A stretch of 64,000 nucleotides of DNA from Blakeslea trispora (lineage: Eukaryota; Mucoromycota; Mucoromycetes; Mucorales; Choanephoraceae). Below, one piece after another: positions 60,446 to 64,000 of this stretch (positions within the stretch are counted from its first letter, which is position 1; each line of letters starts with the position of its first letter). The notes under the pieces are model-generated. The model made no database searches. It was not told the DNA's origin and saw only the letters and a program-made list of their open reading frames with translations. The position numbers and the translations under genes were made by a program. Location of the stretch: contig JAIWNE010000134.1 of the NCBI GenBank assembly GCA_025331445.1, positions 24,074-88,073 of the forward strand, written 5' to 3'.

Positions 60446-61912
60446 CTACTGCTCCCTTTTCAGAAATCGAACAAAGGATTCTCGCGTGCATTCACCACCC
60501 ATCCTTGGATCAAAGTAAAACTTGTAACAGCTACCATCTGCACAAATGGCTATCATAGATAAACACCCTCTCTCTGTTAGGCTACCTTTTTTTTTCTCTC
60601 CCTCTTTTTCTTTACCTATAAGTGAATTTTTTTGTGTTCCAAACGCAACTAAACACCGACTTTCAGTAGCGATTTTTGCATGAGCAAAACTCCACTCCGA
60701 ACTAAAATATTTTGGCAATAAATCCTTCATAAAACTAAGTGCACTGCCTCTATTACCAGTCATCGTTAGCCCATAGCTAGTAGGTGACTGAGTTGGATAG
60801 ACAACCACTTCACCATACGTGGGCCCACGAGGCTTATGATCTACATGGGTGACTACAGAAGGATCTAGATTGAAGACATGGATGGTGCCCTTATCAGATG
60901 ATACACAAAGTCGAGTCGAGTCTTGATTGAATGCAATCGAATAGATTTCTGCTCGGTCCATGCCTCTTCGAAGTTCATGCATAAGTGTACCAGTTGATGT
61001 GCTAAAAACACGAATAAGTGTACCTTTATCACTGGAGGTAGCACATCTTGACCCATCTGCATTGAGCGATAGGCAACTCAGTTTACCCGAATGCGCCGAT
61101 ATAATGCTAACATTGATAGACCGCCGTGTGGTATTGTGTTCTTGTGCAGGCAATGAGGGTGAAAACGGACTGTCGGATTCACCCACAGAGATGTAATAGC
61201 CTAGCGAGTTGAGATCAATGATCTGTAGATGACCTTTTTGTCTGCTGGGGATAACAAGGATAGCTTGATTCTGTGATGTTGAGACAGCTGCAAGACCTAA
61301 CCCACCACTTTTTTTGTCATATAAACGATTCAAGGAGAGAGAGAATGTCTATCAAAAAACGTACCTCTTTCGTTGTCACACGTCTCAAAGGTATGAAGTA
61401 ACTGAGGAGGTAGACTGAAATGATAAACAAACACTTTGTTCTGTAATATCACTGTTAGTCTAATAGAAAGATATCAGTCTGATGCCTACAACATAAGAAA
61501 TACACTGTACCGGTCTCTTCTCAGCTTCACATTTCTAACCTCACTTTTGTATTCTAACTCTAATACTGGCTTGCCTTTCATACTATCGTAAATAATGACT
61601 TTATTCAGTGGATATCTAGGATTTCTTCCACCTCCCACCAGTGCTAGGTAATTTGTACGGTATAGCATCTCTATGATGGCAATTCCACCTTCATCTGACT
61701 CTACAGAAAAAAAAACAAGTATATAAGCTTTAGGAAGTTTTGGATTTCCAGAGAAACATGCCATCTCTTGCTTGTTCAACGAGTGGTTCGCAGTTGTAGA
61801 CTCGAAAACCAGTATCGAGTCCTGCAGCAAAACAACCATAATCTTGATTAAATCCAGCATATAATAGTCCTGGTGCATCGTTGGCACTTGGTGAAGTCTT
61901 TGAAAGATTCAT
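60446..61912 (-). CDS. HSV2: PROPPIN (WIPI3/4, Hsv2-like) phosphoinositide-binding WD40 protein
   Basis: Four exons are supported (61762..61912, 61511..61700, 61365..61459, 60446..61296). The seven-bladed propeller binds PI3P through an L/FRRG motif, here [13 protein letters not shown]. Family marks are [31 protein letters not shown] sequence ([17 protein letters not shown]), [19 protein letters not shown] and [14 protein letters not shown]. The LRRG, rather than FRRG, and the ending [16 protein letters not shown] place it with WDR45/WDR45B rather than Atg18. Exon 1 must use a GC donor (GCATGT) to keep the frame. A 48-nt purine-rich stretch near 60580-60625 is either coding or an in-frame intron. 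It acts in autophagy. Confidence 0.88.
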
Positions 61913-62261
61913 GGCGATTAAGGATTAGAAAAAAAAAAAGAGAGATAAAAACAAATAAATTCAGCAAGCAGCGTGTGTGCGTATGTGAAGCAAATGATTG
62001 CTTTATATGGAAGCTTCAATTTTTCATGCATAAAATCATTGTGACTTGATACACCTTGAGGCCTATAAAGAAAGCTATTGTAGACAAAAGTGATCATTTG
62101 TAGGACATGAAAGCAAAAGCTGTTCGAACTAATTACTGTATTCATGCAAGATATGAAAATAGTCGAGAGGATTTCTTTTTATTGTCATGATGATTAAATT
62201 AAAATAAGTTAAGATGGCCATACAATGTGTTCTCCTTTTTCTGCTCTATGCTACGTCTGTA
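61913..62261. other. Intergenic between PROPPIN start and secreted-protein stop
   Basis: AT-rich, no ORF of note. It contains the PROPPIN promoter and the 3' flank of the next gene. Confidence 0.5.
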
Positions 62262-62644
62262 TTATGCTTGGCCAGGAAGTCTTCCGGGTTGTTCATTGGG
62301 GCTACTGATGTCGCGTTGAATTATATGAGCACTGCTCGGATCGTCGGAAGCATCAAGAACAATAGATCTCAAATCAGAAACAGAATCAACAAAAACAATC
62401 CCATTGTCAGCAGAAAAGGTATCAGTAGCAGGAACAACACCAGCATCAGTAGCAGGAACAACACCAGCATCAGTAGCAGGAACAACACCAGCACCAGTAG
62501 CAGGAGCACCAGTAGTAGGAGCAGCAGAGACATTGCTAGTAGTATTTTCAACCGCGTTACCTGCATCTCCGGCTGCACGCTTGGCTCTGCGTCTCAAGTT
62601 AGCTGCCAACAGAGATCGTTTTGCTTTCCTGGCGATAGCAGGAC

Positions 62645-62712
<68 letters not shown>

Positions 62713-62957
62713 CCGGCTCCGGCATTGACAGCAACAGTACCACTATCGTTGTCATGGCTGCTTACACCAGCACTAGAGTGATTATTGTCATTGTTGGAAA
62801 AGGCGGCAGGACGAATACCGGTAACGCTATTCCCGGATGAGGCGACTTGTTTGGTAGCATCAGCAGCAGCAGCAGGTTTGATAGGGGAGCCACTAATGCT
62901 GTTGAGACCGATGAGACAGATGATAGAGGCAGCACTTAGGAGATTGAAGCTATGCAT
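62262..62957 (-). CDS. Secreted low-complexity protein with polyasparagine tract
   Basis: The 231-aa single-exon ORF starts with a signal peptide (MHSFNLLSAASIICLIGLNS). An Ala/Ser/Asn-rich region precedes about 22 consecutive Asn encoded by (AAC)n. Then come two dibasic sites, KAKRS and RRRAKRAAG, of the kind cut by Kex2. A Thr/Ala/Gly-rich part carries three copies of GVVPATDA or its variants. I do not recognise the family. It could be a cell-wall or secreted peptide precursor. The opposite strand also has long ORFs over the repeats; the strand was chosen for its ATG and signal peptide. Confidence 0.6.
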
Positions 62958-64000
62958 TTTTTCTTTTTTCTTTTACTGATAGCTGATTTAAATCTGTTTG
63001 ATAGAGTAAATGTAAAAGATAAAGAATAGCAAAGAAAGATAGAGATAATATGACTTCTGCGTCGTTTCATAGCTGCCTTTATATACATGCTGATCCCTTT
63101 TCCTTTTCTTTTTTTTTTTTTTTGACTTATTGTTATTATTGCTGTTTTGTTTTTCTGTCTTTCCCCCTTTCCCTTACCTTACCTTTCCTTACCTTTGTCC
63201 CTCCTTCTCTATCCCCTCTCTCTATTTTTCTTTTTAGTTGCTTTCTTGCTATGTTTACTTTTGGTTGGACTTTGCAGCTGACTGTCAAAAGGGCAAACTT
63301 TGACATGTTGCCCCGTTTTGACCTCTCTCTCTCTCTCTCTCTCTTTTTTTTTTTTTTTTTTTTTTTTTTCTCTGTCTTTTTCTTTTCTTTTCTCTTTTTC
63401 AGACAGTGCTTGATGTATGCACATATATGCATATGTATACATATGTACGCACACACTTATTTTGCGTTGACAAGGCCCTCATAAATATAGCCCTGAAATC
63501 AACAGAAAGTTTACATAGGTATTTAGTAATTCCGCTATACTCTTGTTGAGCTTAAAAAGAAACAAAGCGGCTCATAACGTGCAATCAGCAGTAATGAGCA
63601 AGCGCACAAAAACAACAGGTGTTGACTATTTACTTGGTTTGTCTGTATTCTGCTATTAGTTGTATTTATTGGCTCATACAGCAATGTGTGCATACACATA
63701 CGTAGGCGTATACATGGACTTTTTATTCATGATCTGCTTTCTGTTTCTCTTGCTGATAGTCGTTGCAATCTACCGTTATAGCATATCATTACGATATACA
63801 AACACAAAAACGATCATTAATCTCATTTGCTGTTTGACGTACAGAGGAAGATAGCCTCCCTCCCCCTATTTACCCGTTCTTTTTGCTACCATTGTACTAT
63901 TTTTGCATTAAAGTTGCCTTTGATACTTTGCTACTTTTGCAACAAGAGAGAGAAAAAATACCCTTGCGACATTCTTACATTTGCAAGTAGAAGATATAAA
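62958..64000. other. Intergenic, no gene seen; CT/T tracts
   Basis: A (CT)n tract at about 63323-63344 runs into a T tract of about 25 bp. A TATACATATG-like alternating stretch lies near 63420-63450. The T-rich part at 63090-63240 is the upstream region of the secreted-protein gene. No gene was found to the right edge. Confidence 0.5.

Noticed and set aside
62214..62840. Plus-strand ORF over the secreted-protein gene
   Set aside because: It is open because of the triplet repeat; poly-Val and Ser/Arg repeats are antisense readings. The minus strand has the signal peptide.

Overview
The window is nuclear DNA of an early-diverging filamentous fungus, most likely a mucoralean (Mucoromycota). The evidence is AT-rich intergenic DNA, many short introns (about 45-80 nt, GT-AG with a few GC-AG), proteins closest in pattern to fungal families, and decayed transposons of kinds common in Mucorales (Helitron, Tc1/mariner, LINE, and an exonuclease-linked DNA transposon). 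No bacterial operons, rRNA, tRNA or CRISPR arrays were found. Exon structures were worked out by hand from splice signals, frame continuity and family motifs.

Left part (1-20.9 kb): mostly transposon debris. Two pieces of an exonuclease-linked transposon protein lie in tandem (1-3551 and 3819-4403), followed by a broken Tc1-type transposase. A Mucorales-type uncharacterised gene (8301-10805) is split by a Helitron remnant whose ends (8517 and 10115) can be placed to the base, because removing it restores the host reading frame. A zinc alcohol dehydrogenase (11998-13456) and a GATA factor (17697-18527) are the intact genes here. LINE fragments, a repeat-rich ORF and a MITE-like element lie between and around them.

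Centre (20.9-41.1 kb): a dense block of conserved housekeeping genes. These are ELL (Pol II elongation), an FCP1-type CTD phosphatase, a velvet-domain regulator, an EngB/GTPBP8 GTPase and the tRNA-modifying GTPase MnmE (both probably mitochondrial, sharing a 101-bp promoter), a Vam7-like SNARE and a PP2C phosphatase. A 3.3-kb decayed LINE follows, then a nucleotide-sugar transporter, the TORC2 subunit SIN1/Avo1 and an SLC35F-type transporter. ELL and FCP1 overlap tail to tail within their stop codons.

Right part (41-64 kb): inverted-repeat elements (including a 69-bp-arm foldback), a short-chain dehydrogenase, and a gene-poor stretch of about 7.8 kb holding only a putative 45-aa zinc-knuckle protein. 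Conserved genes resume with a six-exon steroid 5-alpha-reductase-type enzyme, an ArfGAP of the Glo3 class, a BCL7-like acidic protein, RCC1 (Ran GEF), Gtr2/RagC, a WIPI3/4-class PROPPIN and a secreted polyasparagine protein. Gtr2 (TORC1 input), SIN1 (TORC2) and the PROPPIN (autophagy) act in the same nutrient-sensing network, but they are not arranged as one cluster.
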